From: Haloquadratum walsbyi J07HQW1
Lineage (GTDB): Archaea; Halobacteriota; Halobacteria; Halobacteriales; Haloferacaceae
Reading direction: 5' to 3'
NCBI GenBank assembly: GCA_000415965.1
Contig: KE356560.1
Coordinates: 249,186-285,834, forward strand
DNA length: 36,649 bases
Shown here piece by piece: positions 25,143-33,569 of the stretch. The notes beneath the pieces were generated by a model. It searched no databases. It was not told the origin of the DNA and was given only the letters and a program-made list of their open reading frames with translations. Position 1 is the first letter of the stretch, and each line of letters begins with the position of its first letter. A program made the position numbers and the translations under genes.

Positions 25143-25757
25143 GTGGATCTTGCAGTTCTTTACAGTGGCGGCAAAGATTCCTCGCTTGCGGCATTACTTC
25201 TTGAGAGATTCTATGATATTCGACTCGTTACTGGTTCCTTTGGCATAACGGACGACTGGCAGCATGCCGCTACGGCAGCCGAACGACTTGGATATTCATT
25301 CGAAGCAGTCAAACTTGACCGAGATGTCGCTGACACAGCGGTAACAACGATGATTGAGGATGGGTATCCTCGAAATGGAATTCAGCACGTCCATGAACAT
25401 GCACTTGAGGTAGCTGCACAGTTGGATGTTGCCGCCATTGCGGATGGGACGCGCCGCGATGACCGTGTCCCGACTGTCTCACGAGCACAAGCACAAAGTC
25501 TTGAGGATCGTCATAACATCGATTACCTCTCACCGCTTAGTGGCTTTGGTCGTCATGCGATTGACCAATTGGCTGCGAGATGTCTCCACGTAGATACAGG
25601 ATCTTCAGTTGACATCATAAAGAGTGATTATGAAACAGAACTTCGAACGCTAATTGCCGACCGTGTTGGATCCGAGGCTGTCGGGTCTATCTTCCCAGCA
25701 CATACACAATCATATGTCCAACATCGACGCTCGAATAAGACCGAAGAAACTCAATAG
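25143..25757 (+). CDS. PP-loop (N-type ATP pyrophosphatase) family protein
   Basis: A 204-aa protein that starts with the PP-loop YSGGKDSSLAA (S8-GGKDS13), which binds ATP and drives adenylation of a substrate. Further conserved parts are VTGSFGITDDWQHA, the HVHEHALEVAAQ helix, and AIADGTRRDDRVP. It lacks the zinc and Rossmann extras of ThiI, TtuA or asparagine synthase, so it may be a minimal tRNA- or cofactor-modifying enzyme; substrate unknown. The start is GTG. It sits just after the PDCD5-like gene in the rps19e group. Confidence 0.75.
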   Translation: MDLAVLYSGGKDSSLAALLLERFYDIRLVTGSFGITDDWQHAATAAERLGYSFEAVKLDRDVADTAVTTMIEDGYPRNGIQHVHEHALEVAAQLDVAAIADGTRRDDRVPTVSRAQAQSLEDRHNIDYLSPLSGFGRHAIDQLAARCLHVDTGSSVDIIKSDYETELRTLIADRVGSEAVGSIFPAHTQSYVQHRRSNKTEETQ

Positions 25758-26089
25758 GTAATTATTTTTACAACGCGTTGACAATCTTGCGGTTCAATCA
25801 GGTTTCATACTCCTAAGAGCAAGTCAAACTCCCTGATTATCCCTTTTCGAGAGGCATTCAATAGCCGCAGTCGCAATGGTAGGGTCTCATCCGAGAGTGG
25901 TGTCACTCGGCAGGTATATGATACACATATGTGCATCAACCCCCGATGTCGACAGCAGCCAAGTCAGTCGGTGTCAGAATCTATACGAGTGTCGGCTCAG
26001 TCGCAGATTTCGACTGTATTGATTTCCGATAAGGTCACTGTCCAATACGGTTCAACAACTTCAAGCGCGAGACTGCCGAAACGCGGCGT
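25758..26089. other. Intergenic region, no gene seen
   Basis: About 330 bases upstream of hisS. No frame with haloarchaeal composition, no repeat copy and no RNA structure was recognised. The hisS promoter presumably lies here, but no clear TATA box sits 25-30 bases before its ATG. Confidence 0.4.
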
Positions 26090-27394
26090 ATGTATGACCG
26101 ACTCAAGGGGTTTCGAGACTTCTATCCCCGCGAGATGACCGCTCGACGGCAAGTTATTGATACGCTTGAGGCGACCGCTGCTCGGTATGGATTCCGTGAA
26201 GTTGGAACCCCAACCCTCGAACAGACACAAATGTATATTGACAAGAGTGGTGAAGATATCGAAGAGGAGCTGTACGCATTTCGTGATGATGGTGGACGGG
26301 ATGTGACGTTGATACCCGAATTGACGCCGACAGTTGCACGGATGGTTGTTGATCAACAGCAGGCACTTTCAAAGCCAATCAAATGGGTTTCCACGCGACC
26401 ATTCTGGCGATATGAACAGGTTCAGCAGGGACGGTTTCGAGAATTTTATCAAACGAATGTCGACATCTTTGGCACTGCCGATCCAATCGCTGACGCCGAG
26501 ATCCTTGCATTCGCTGCTGATGCGCTGACAGAGCTTGGGCTGACTGCGTCCGATTTCGAGTTTCGGGTTTCACACCGTGATATCTTAACTGGACTCTTAG
26601 AGTCTCTCACCGGTGACGATGCCAATGTTCACACCCGTGCTGCGATTCGTGCTGTCGATAAACGCGCAAAAATCGAACAAGCGGAATATCACGGACTGCT
26701 CACCGATGCTGGACTTAGTTACGACCAGGCACAATCATTTGATGATCTTCTGAGAAGGGCTGACCTTGATGAAATTGCAGCCGTTGGCAACGATACCGTC
26801 ACGAGCGCAATCCAAAATCTGCAGTCGGTCCTCGCTGCTGTTGATGACCTCGGGGTTCGCGAGTTCTGTGATATATCATTGACGACTGCACGTGGGCTTG
26901 ATTATTACACCGGAGTTGTTTTTGAATGCTTTGATGCGACCGGCGAAGTGTCTCGATCTGTTTTCGGTGGAGGACGATACGATGATTTAATTGAAAATTT
27001 CGGCGGGCAACCAACACCTGCTGTTGGAGTTGCTCCTGGTCTTGCACCATTGTCACTGTTGTGTCAGCGTGCCGGTGTCTGGCCGGCTGAGGAGTTGATG
27101 ACGGATTATTATATTCTCACCGTCGGAGAGACCCGTTCGGTTGCCACTCGAATTGCTCGCGAGTTACGTGTAAGTGAAAACACCGTCGAGATTGATATTG
27201 CTGATCGAAGCTTTGGTGCACAAATGAGTTATGCGGACAGTATTAATGCTGAAACGGTCGTTATTGTCGGCGAACGAGATCTTGAGAATGATGAAGTCAC
27301 AATTAAAGATATGAACTCTGGTGATCAAACGACAGTTCCGGTGGACGCATTCCCTGGTGATCTTGATGCACCGACATACGAAGACGTTGCTTGA
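26090..27394 (+). CDS. hisS: Histidyl-tRNA synthetase
   Basis: A 434-aa class II synthetase that charges tRNA-His. Motif 1 lies around DTLEATAARYGFREVGTPTLE. Motif 2 is RPFWRYEQVQQGRFREFYQ. The histidine-A motifs are GLDYYTGVVFE and FGGGRYDDLI. Motif 3 is in PAVGVAPGLAPL. An anticodon-binding alpha/beta domain ends the protein (YYILTVGETRSVATRIARE...). The first residues MYDRLKGFRDFYP fit the family start. truA follows 101 bases later on the same strand. Confidence 0.96.
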   Translation: MYDRLKGFRDFYPREMTARRQVIDTLEATAARYGFREVGTPTLEQTQMYIDKSGEDIEEELYAFRDDGGRDVTLIPELTPTVARMVVDQQQALSKPIKWVSTRPFWRYEQVQQGRFREFYQTNVDIFGTADPIADAEILAFAADALTELGLTASDFEFRVSHRDILTGLLESLTGDDANVHTRAAIRAVDKRAKIEQAEYHGLLTDAGLSYDQAQSFDDLLRRADLDEIAAVGNDTVTSAIQNLQSVLAAVDDLGVREFCDISLTTARGLDYYTGVVFECFDATGEVSRSVFGGGRYDDLIENFGGQPTPAVGVAPGLAPLSLLCQRAGVWPAEELMTDYYILTVGETRSVATRIARELRVSENTVEIDIADRSFGAQMSYADSINAETVVIVGERDLENDEVTIKDMNSGDQTTVPVDAFPGDLDAPTYEDVA

Positions 27395-27495
27395 TTAATC
27401 ATTTGCTCAGATTATATCATATATCAAGATAAGATAAATATAATACAGGATAATGATTTTCAACTGCCAACCGCTTACATCACTGTGCGTTTGAG

Positions 27496-28380
27496 ATGTC
27501 GGTTCAGATGCGTGCATTTCGACTTGCGTACGATGGACGCCCGTTCTCTGGATTTCAGCGGCAACCGTCAGTACCAACCGTTGAGGATACGCTATTTGAT
27601 GCACTTGATTCGCTTGATATATTTAATCGTGACACTGATTCGAAACCATCAGGATACGCGGCAGCGGGCAGGACGGATGCCGGTGTCTCAGCACTTAGAC
27701 AGACAGTCGGATTTGAATGCCCATCATGGTGTACCCCCCGGGCATTGAATAGTGAACTTCCTGCAAGTGTCCGAGCATGGGCAAGCGCTGATGTTCGATC
27801 TGAGTTTCATGCTACTCACGATGCTATCCAGCGGACATACACCTATCATTTGTACGGACCAGAACTTGACATGAGCCGACTCAACACTGCTGCAGAGACA
27901 CTCTCCGGTAAACATGATTTCCACAACTTCACGCCTGATGATGACGGCACGACGCGTGAGCTGTCAATAACACTCGAAGCTGATGATCCCTTTGTTAGTG
28001 TAATTATTACTGCTGATGGATTCTCGCGGTCGCTCGTTCGTCGGCTTGTGTCTGCGCTTCGGAGTGTTGGCTCAGAGTCGATGACAGTTGAAACACTGAG
28101 TGGACTCTTAACTACCGTGTCACACACTGGTCCAGACGGTATCCCAACAGCATCCCCGGAACCACTTATTCTAACGAGGGTGACATATCCAACTATTACC
28201 TTTCGAACGGATGATCGTGCAACCGACTCCCTGAGGACTGTCTTTACACACCGGTATCAACGCCACCGTACCCAGGCACGCGTTGCTGAACACATTGTAT
28301 CAGGATCACAACCACAGGGAATAACAAATTTTGATGCTGACACAAGTGCGCATACTAACGCCGACTCACAGACCGAATGA
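27496..28380 (+). CDS. truA: tRNA pseudouridine synthase TruA
   Basis: A 294-aa enzyme that makes pseudouridine in the tRNA anticodon arm (positions 38-40). The catalytic Asp is D61 in AAGRTDAGVSA. Family parts FRLAYDGRPFSGFQRQP, RTYTYHLYGP, LSGKHDFHNFTPDD and GFSRSLVRRLVSAL are in order. The C-terminus has an extra Asp/Ser/Thr-rich tail beyond the family core. The start could also be the ATG four codons downstream (MRAFRLAYDG). Confidence 0.95.
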   Translation: MSVQMRAFRLAYDGRPFSGFQRQPSVPTVEDTLFDALDSLDIFNRDTDSKPSGYAAAGRTDAGVSALRQTVGFECPSWCTPRALNSELPASVRAWASADVRSEFHATHDAIQRTYTYHLYGPELDMSRLNTAAETLSGKHDFHNFTPDDDGTTRELSITLEADDPFVSVIITADGFSRSLVRRLVSALRSVGSESMTVETLSGLLTTVSHTGPDGIPTASPEPLILTRVTYPTITFRTDDRATDSLRTVFTHRYQRHRTQARVAEHIVSGSQPQGITNFDADTSAHTNADSQTE

Positions 28381-28522
28381 AATCACTCAATTAGTTATCT
28401 CCGATATGACCGTGTCACACCCTGTGCCGGCAGCAGCAAGTATCCAACAATACATCGGCATATGAATATCATTGGTATACATATACGTATGCCATGTAGT
28501 ATCAGGATTCACACTTTTGTCC

Positions 28523-28531
28523 CTAAATATT
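28523..28531 (+). promoter_or_regulatory. TATA-like box of the 52-aa zinc-ribbon gene
   Basis: CTAAATATT is centred about 33 bases before ATG 28560, consistent with a very short or absent leader. No Shine-Dalgarno site is seen. Confidence 0.4.
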
Positions 28532-28559
28532 ATGAGAGTTGGGCAAAGATGCGCAATTA

Positions 28560-28718
28560 ATGCCGCACTGTGAGAACTGTGGTTCATTTGTTACCACCGA
28601 GTATGTGCGCGTGTTTGCCCCTGAAGAGATGGATCGTCCCCGTGTGTGCCCAAACTGTGAGGATAAAGTACGAGACGGTGCTGGCGTTCGTGAAGCACGC
28701 GCAACTCGACACTCTTGA
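28560..28718 (+). CDS. Zinc-ribbon microprotein (DUF7563-like), 52 aa
   Basis: The ATG at 28560 opens a 52-residue frame with a complete zinc ribbon: CENC at residues 4-7 and CPNC at residues 30-33, separated by GSFVTTEYVRVFAPEEMDR. This pattern and the wording of the sequence match my memory of the haloarchaeal DUF7563 family, one of many tiny CxxC...CxxC proteins in these organisms. The basic C-terminal tail (VREARATRHS) would suit nucleic-acid contact. The longer open frame that overlaps it in another phase (28570-28839) is a shadow. It is monocistronic. Confidence 0.82.
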   Translation: MPHCENCGSFVTTEYVRVFAPEEMDRPRVCPNCEDKVRDGAGVREARATRHS

Positions 28719-29187
28719 TCATACTGACGATGATGATCGTCTCTGTACTTTGATTAGACCACGCTTTCTAAATAGGAAGTTCTACAGGCGGAGCAGGCCG
28801 AGTGCCTCGGGGCTTGACCCCGAGGCGGTTCGCGCCTAATCAGCAGGTCTTAATTGGTGAGGAGGGCAGAAACCGTTCATGATAATAAATATCAGATTGA
28901 TATGATTACAATCACAATAAGCCCGATCATCATATATCGCATAAGAGAACTGTCGTTGATACCGTAATTCCTGTTATGTGAAACAGAGCGCACAACAGAG
29001 CGCTCCGACTCGCCTCAAGTGAGTATAGTTTCGATTATATACAGCAATCAGATTGCGGAGTATCAATCAGAATATATACCAAAGAATCGTCTCATGGGGA
29101 AGCCCCCAGATAGACGTATGAGTTGATTGTCTAAATGCGGTAGTATCGAGTAACAAGGTTCACTTCTGTTGCCGATTATTTATCTAT
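28719..29187. other. Intergenic region with GC-rich hairpin block
   Basis: About 470 bases before pepF. Its first part (28765-28860) is a GC-rich island with stable hairpins, listed separately. The rest is AT-rich with no frame of haloarchaeal composition and no recognised repeat. Confidence 0.45.
28804..28836 (+). other. Double hairpin, possible element end or terminator
   Basis: Arms CCTCGGGG and CCCCGAGG (28804-28811 and 28817-28824) form a perfect 8-bp stem with a 5-base loop. A second perfect stem AGGCG/CGCCT (28822-28836) overlaps it, so the two are alternatives. The upstream AGGCGGAGCAGG and the GTTCA about 40 bases later recall the TnpB-element ends at 2606 and 21321, but I cannot align them convincingly. 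Confidence 0.45.
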
Positions 29188-30987
29188 ATGAGTTCGGTTC
29201 CCGAGCGAAGTGAGATTGAAACCGAGTACACCTGGGATCTTTCAGGCATCTATACCGACGCTGCAGAGTGGGAGTCAGCATATGAATCTGTTCAGGAGCA
29301 ACTGACGGATCTTGAGGCGTATGAAGGACGCGTCACTGAGTCGCCGTCGACACTGTTAGAGCTGCTTGAGCGCCGTGAAGAGGTATTTCGAACACTTGCG
29401 ACAGTGAGCACGTATGCGAACCTTCGCAGTGCAGAGGACACGCGTGATCAAGAATCACAGGCACGAAAATCGAAGGCTGAGTCGCTATCCTCTCGTGCGC
29501 GTTCAGCGGTGAGTTTCATTGAGCCTGAATTACAGGAACTCGATGAAGCGGAGCTCACGTCATTCTACGAGCGCGAGCCCGCACTCAAACAATATGAACA
29601 TTTCTTCGATGATGTTCTCCGGGCAAAGCCACACACGCGATCTTCTGAGGTTGAATCTGTGCTTGCAGATCTCGGTGAAATCGCGAGTTCACCGTCAGAT
29701 ATCTATGGAATGTTATCGAACGCGGATATGACGTTTCCAACTGTCGATCACCCAGACTCTGATGAGGACGCAGTTGAGATCACCCTTGGAAACTTCACAA
29801 AACTACAGAAACATCCAAACCGTGCATTTCGACAGACTGTCCACGAGCAGTTCTACGATGAATGGGAAGACGTCCGTAATACAGTCGGGACCGCATTACA
29901 AAACAGCGTCAAGAAGGACGTCAAATATGCTCGTGCTCGACGGTATGAGTCTGCCCGTGCCGCTTCACTTGATGGTCCAAATGTTCCCCTCACAGTATAT
30001 GATACCCTTTGTGAGACCGTTCGAGATAACATTGAACATCTTCACCGCCATGCCAAATTAAAACAGACAGCGCTTGATCTTGATGAACTTCGCCCATGGG
30101 ATCTGTATGTCTCACTTACTGGTGATGAAAGTCCTGAGATTCCATACGACCGTGCGACAACATATATTACTGATGCTGTTGCCCCGCTCGGATCGGAATA
30201 TCAACAGCGTGTCGCTGATGGACTTGAGTCTCGATGGGTCGATGTATATGAAAACCGCGGAAAACGATCTGGCGCATTCTCTTCTGGGGCTTATGACACG
30301 CAGCCATTCATCCTGATGAATTATCAGGACGACATCTCATCGATGTTTACGCTTGCACATGAACTCGGTCATTCGATGCATTCTGAACTTGCAAAGGACG
30401 CCCAACCGTGGCAGTATGCTGATTACACAATATTTGTCGCTGAGGTCGCTTCAACAGTCAATGAGACATTATTAACGAATCATCTGCTTGAGACGCTTGA
30501 GGATGACACACTTCGATTGCACATTCTTGATAAGTATCTTGAGCGCGTTCGGTCAACGCTTTACAGACAGACGATGTTTGCAGAGTTTGAATCGACGATT
30601 CATGAAATAATCGAAGAGGGCGGTGCACTCACGCCTGATCGATTTGATGAAATATATCTCGATTTGAAAGAAACATATTATGGACCAGCAGTGCTTGACG
30701 ACCGAATCGCTCGCGAGTGGATGCGTATTCCACACTTCTATTATTCATTTTACGTGTATCAGTACGCGACCGGTATTTCAGCCGCGATTGCAATTGTTGA
30801 ACAGATTGAGAAACATGGAGAGGACGCAGCTGCAGACTATCGCGATGCACTTGCGCTCGGCGGATCAGCGTATCCAATCGATATTCTCCAGACAGCTGGT
30901 GTCGATATGACAGATGCAGCACCGATTAAGTCTGCACTGACAGGATATGCTGATTATCTTGATCAGATGGAGATGCTTGTTGAGTAG
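29188..30987 (+). CDS. pepF: Oligoendopeptidase F (M3 family)
   Basis: A 599-aa cytosolic zinc metallopeptidase that cuts short peptides. The zinc site is H391-ELG-H395 in LAHELGHSMHS, with a third ligand E419 in VAEVASTVNE. The N-terminal helical domain (YTWDLSGIYTDAAEWESAYE...) and the C-terminal substrate-binding helices with YYSFYVYQYATGISAA are typical of the PepF group. It is of full length for the family and stands alone on the plus strand. The start at 29188 (MSSVPERSEIE) gives the usual N-terminus. Confidence 0.94.
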   Translation: MSSVPERSEIETEYTWDLSGIYTDAAEWESAYESVQEQLTDLEAYEGRVTESPSTLLELLERREEVFRTLATVSTYANLRSAEDTRDQESQARKSKAESLSSRARSAVSFIEPELQELDEAELTSFYEREPALKQYEHFFDDVLRAKPHTRSSEVESVLADLGEIASSPSDIYGMLSNADMTFPTVDHPDSDEDAVEITLGNFTKLQKHPNRAFRQTVHEQFYDEWEDVRNTVGTALQNSVKKDVKYARARRYESARAASLDGPNVPLTVYDTLCETVRDNIEHLHRHAKLKQTALDLDELRPWDLYVSLTGDESPEIPYDRATTYITDAVAPLGSEYQQRVADGLESRWVDVYENRGKRSGAFSSGAYDTQPFILMNYQDDISSMFTLAHELGHSMHSELAKDAQPWQYADYTIFVAEVASTVNETLLTNHLLETLEDDTLRLHILDKYLERVRSTLYRQTMFAEFESTIHEIIEEGGALTPDRFDEIYLDLKETYYGPAVLDDRIAREWMRIPHFYYSFYVYQYATGISAAIAIVEQIEKHGEDAAADYRDALALGGSAYPIDILQTAGVDMTDAAPIKSALTGYADYLDQMEMLVE

Positions 30988-31458
30988 GCTCTCACGTCTA
31001 TGACCGTGTCAAGGTAAATTCAATTAATTGATAATTATTGGATTCACGCGCAGATCGCATGAGTACTGTACAAAATCGATGATAGACTGAATCGAATAAT
31101 GCGTGGTCTGTCGTATTGAGCCCCAAGGGTAAACGCGACGAGACCGGGGATGAGGGAGCACTTTATTCTCGCAATACCACAATAGAGTGTATCTTTAGCG
31201 TCGATGCAAGGTGATCATGTAGCAACAGACAGTATAATATATATATCCAGTGTCGCTGCTGCTTTCTCAAATTATACCAGTTTTTATACTACGATTTCCC
31301 TTTTAAGATGGAACAACACAGAACGCATCGACGGTCACACTCTGATGAGTGCGATTCCGCAAAAAAACACCGGATAAAAACTATTGACACTGAATAAAAT
31401 TACAACACGATGTAGTCAACAATAATTTTAAACAAAGATCATCACAGCAATCATCGTG
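30988..31458. other. Intergenic region, no gene seen
   Basis: About 470 AT-rich bases between the convergent pepF and DUF7119-like genes. There are runs of A (31363-31380) and TATATATA (31230-31243), but no coding frame, repeat copy or RNA structure I can support. Confidence 0.45.
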
Positions 31459-32430
31459 TCATTCGGTTTCGAAGGCATCCTCAAGCGCGTTACTGACTAT
31501 CTGACCTGGCGGACAGTTCTCGACAGATGCTCGTCGGCGCAGTTCACGATACAGTGGAATCGGTAAAGAGACCTCAATTGATCCAACAGTAATCCCTCGT
31601 TCGGCGAGTGCCTTGGCTGCGGTTGTCTCATCATCAACCTCACTGGCAATTCGTCGCACTTCACGAACAGTGAGATCAGCATCAATCACAGCCCATGCAA
31701 GGTCAAGTCGGTCAAGCCCTGAGACGCGTGCAATGTGCTTTGCGGCTGTCGGTGCGATATCACCCTGTGCAACATGGCGTCTAATCGCCTGTGGAAGGTC
31801 ATGGACTCGTGCCCACTTTCGCACAAAAGAAATTGAGACGTCACCACCTGCACGCTCAACCGCTTGTTTATATGAACCAACGCCTCGCACAAGCGCGGCA
31901 CATGCAGCGGCTCCGCGGAGAATATAGACATTATCATCAGCGCCGACGGTGTTTTCAGAAAATGCCCGAACCGTCTGTGCGGCTGACTCAATACTTGCCG
32001 GGTCTGTCGGGTCGAATTCAACCGCCTCGCGTGCCCGCTGCCCTGTGATGGCTGGGTCAGATCGAACAACTGGTTCGCCAACAGGTTCCTCACGATCCGC
32101 TGGTGGACGAATCGAGGGGTCCCCACCATCGCTACGGAGTCGGCGAAGACGAGGTTGATCAAAACAGTGTGCATTATTATCGTCGCTAGTGCTCTCACGC
32201 GCTACAGTGGGGGTAACATCAGTGCCAGTGATAACACCAGCATCAGCATCAGCGTTAGTGCCAGTATCTTGTGCTTTCACTTTCTCCGACTCAGACTCTC
32301 CATCGGTGTCGTTATTAGCATTCATACCAGGGGTAATGTCCATAACGAGATCTCGTTTCGAACGATATCTCAATACTGAATCGAACCGGTTGCTAAGTTT
32401 ACCACCAGAATCGCGGTCATCCCCACTCAT
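31459..32430 (-). CDS. DUF7119-like protein with ParB/HTH-type helical domain
   Basis: The conserved C-terminal ~200 residues read TVRAFSENTVGADDNVYILR, ACAALVRGVGSYKQAVERAG, VSFVRKWARVHDLPQAIRRH and VAQGDIAPTAAKHIARVSG. The last of these resembles the ParB/KorB-type helix-turn-helix, which suggests DNA binding. The ending (PIPLYRELRRRASVENCPPG...) matches, from memory, haloarchaeal DUF7119. The N-terminal ~110 residues are low complexity (NANNDTDGESESEKV, TNADADAGVITGTD). I chose ATG 32430 because TTTTAG about 30 bases upstream suits a leaderless promoter and the start lies after the previous gene's stop; ATG 32526 or 32325 are alternatives. Function unknown. Confidence 0.65.
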   Translation of the reverse strand: MSGDDRDSGGKLSNRFDSVLRYRSKRDLVMDITPGMNANNDTDGESESEKVKAQDTGTNADADAGVITGTDVTPTVARESTSDDNNAHCFDQPRLRRLRSDGGDPSIRPPADREEPVGEPVVRSDPAITGQRAREAVEFDPTDPASIESAAQTVRAFSENTVGADDNVYILRGAAACAALVRGVGSYKQAVERAGGDVSISFVRKWARVHDLPQAIRRHVAQGDIAPTAAKHIARVSGLDRLDLAWAVIDADLTVREVRRIASEVDDETTAAKALAERGITVGSIEVSLPIPLYRELRRRASVENCPPGQIVSNALEDAFETE

Positions 32431-32480
32431 CTCATATATCGATAACCTACCACCGGCTAAAAGTTCCACCCCGTTTCTGG

Positions 32481-32720
32481 CTATGACTCTCGACTCTCTG
32501 AGAGGTGTTCCCAGATTTCCGTACATCCGGCACCATCAGCAAGATCATCGAGATGATCACTCCCATCGTTTGATGTAGATGTGGACTCCGATGCAGTAGC
32601 GTCAACGCTCGATTTCTCACTGTCAATTTCCTGTTCGTCGCTGTCGATGCATCGCTCCGGGTCAACAGTATCTATCTGGGGGTCACGGTCACTGTCACTG
32701 CTCACACCTGTCCCCGTCAT
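32481..32720 (-). CDS. Acidic small protein with conserved C-terminal CxEIWEHL motif
   Basis: A 79-aa, Ser/Asp/Thr-rich and probably disordered protein that ends in GAGCTEIWEHLSESRES, a tail I recall at the end of short haloarchaeal proteins. Its ATG overlaps the stop codon of the preceding gene by four bases (ATGA, 32717-32720), and it lies just before the DUF7119-like gene, so the three genes form a unit. The single Cys next to the amphipathic tail is the only notable residue. No function can be given. Confidence 0.5.
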   Translation of the reverse strand: MTGTGVSSDSDRDPQIDTVDPERCIDSDEQEIDSEKSSVDATASESTSTSNDGSDHLDDLADGAGCTEIWEHLSESRES

Positions 32721-32950
32721 TGTGATGACTCCTGCGTATCAGCATTAACATTGTACAGCTCAGGAGCGACATCCGCAGACGCATGCTGCCGGGTGGCGAG
32801 TTCAAGAGTATTCTTTGATTCTGATTTAACGTTATTCTTGCTTGTATCTTCATTGTGAGCTTCTTTTGTACCAGAGTCGACGATCGCCGCTCGCTTGATT
32901 GCTATTGCAGCGACCGGCTTGATCGTCGGCTGTGGATTCAAATCAGTCAT
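32717..32950 (-). CDS. Small hypothetical protein, first gene of the DUF7119 unit
   Basis: From ATG 32950 this gives 77 aa: a hydrophobic/basic N-terminus (NPQPTIKPVAAIAIKRAAIV) followed by a polar Asn/Glu/Ser-rich tail. CTTATACG on the minus strand (32975-32982) is centred about 29 bases before this ATG, fitting a leaderless promoter. The frame also extends to ATG 33064, but that would place the TATA-like box inside the gene. Its end overlaps the next gene by four bases. No family is recognised. Confidence 0.45.
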   Translation of the reverse strand: MTDLNPQPTIKPVAAIAIKRAAIVDSGTKEAHNEDTSKNNVKSESKNTLELATRQHASADVAPELYNVNADTQESSQ

Positions 32951-32974
32951 CAACTCAAACAATTCCTGCACTCC

Positions 32975-32982
32975 CGTATAAG
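32975..32982 (-). promoter_or_regulatory. TATA-like box of the three-gene unit
   Basis: The minus strand reads CTTATACG, centred about 29 bases upstream of ATG 32950, and decides that start over ATG 33064. Confidence 0.4.
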
Positions 32983-33168
32983 AGCCGCTGCACGAGTGAA
33001 TTCGACCCCTACTCCCGAAAACCGGAACGTTATGCTGGTACTGGCGACACATGTTAGATGACATATACGCTCTCTGTCTGGCGATTATGATTGATTATGT
33101 GCGTCATCGGCATCGTCGCCGTTTGCATCCTCCGTCACACACTGTGGTGTCCGGCCTAAACTTCCAGT

Positions 33169-33501
33169 GTGACTGTGCGACTTCGAGTGCTTGATGATGG
33201 TGCATGGATATCAGTCAATGATCAGCGGGAAGTGAGCGTAAGCGAACTGTGGCGGGTGGCAGCGACTGATTTTTGCTCATGTGACCTCGTCGATTTCGTC
33301 GTTGAAAACTTCCAAACAGTCGGTGTTAATGGACAAACGGTTGAGGTTGTTGTCTATGGTCAATGCATCGCCTGTGGTGCGACTGGTGAGATCGAGTGGC
33401 TTCCAGTTGGTCGGGTCATAGAGGACGAATTCACTGTGTTTGACCAATCAGCTGTTCGCCGAACGTGGGAATCAAGAAAACCGGAAATAAATTCTGGTTA
33501 G
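33169..33501 (+). CDS. Small protein with CxC/CxxC putative metal site
   Basis: A 110-aa protein starting at GTG 33169. It is mostly beta-strand, with C36 and C38 in DFCSCDL and C66 and C69 in YGQCIACGATGE; the four Cys could hold zinc or an Fe-S cluster. The strand/turn pattern (VRLRVLDDGAWISVND, EVVVYGQCIACG, GEIEWLPVGRVI) suggests a compact barrel. Its stop lies 68 bases before the nitrite/sulfite reductase ATG on the same strand, so joint expression is possible. I do not recognise a named family. Confidence 0.6.
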   Translation: MTVRLRVLDDGAWISVNDQREVSVSELWRVAATDFCSCDLVDFVVENFQTVGVNGQTVEVVVYGQCIACGATGEIEWLPVGRVIEDEFTVFDQSAVRRTWESRKPEINSG

Positions 33502-33569
33502 CGGGAGCAGCGGGGAATGGTGACGAAACACTATCACCTATGTTATTGTTCCTCGTTATAATTTATATC

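Noticed and set aside
24773..25757. The PDCD5-like and PP-loop genes as a novel tRNA-modification or toxin system
   Set aside because: The group with rps19e is, as far as I recall, a standard haloarchaeal housekeeping cluster, with nothing in it to suggest a defence or toxin role.
26090..28380. hisS-truA as an unusual regulatory unit
   Set aside because: Both are ordinary full-length translation genes with a plain 101-base gap.
28570..28839. 89-codon frame near the zinc-ribbon microprotein
   Set aside because: It overlaps the CxxC...CxxC gene in another phase, and its own start is hydrophobic and motif-free.
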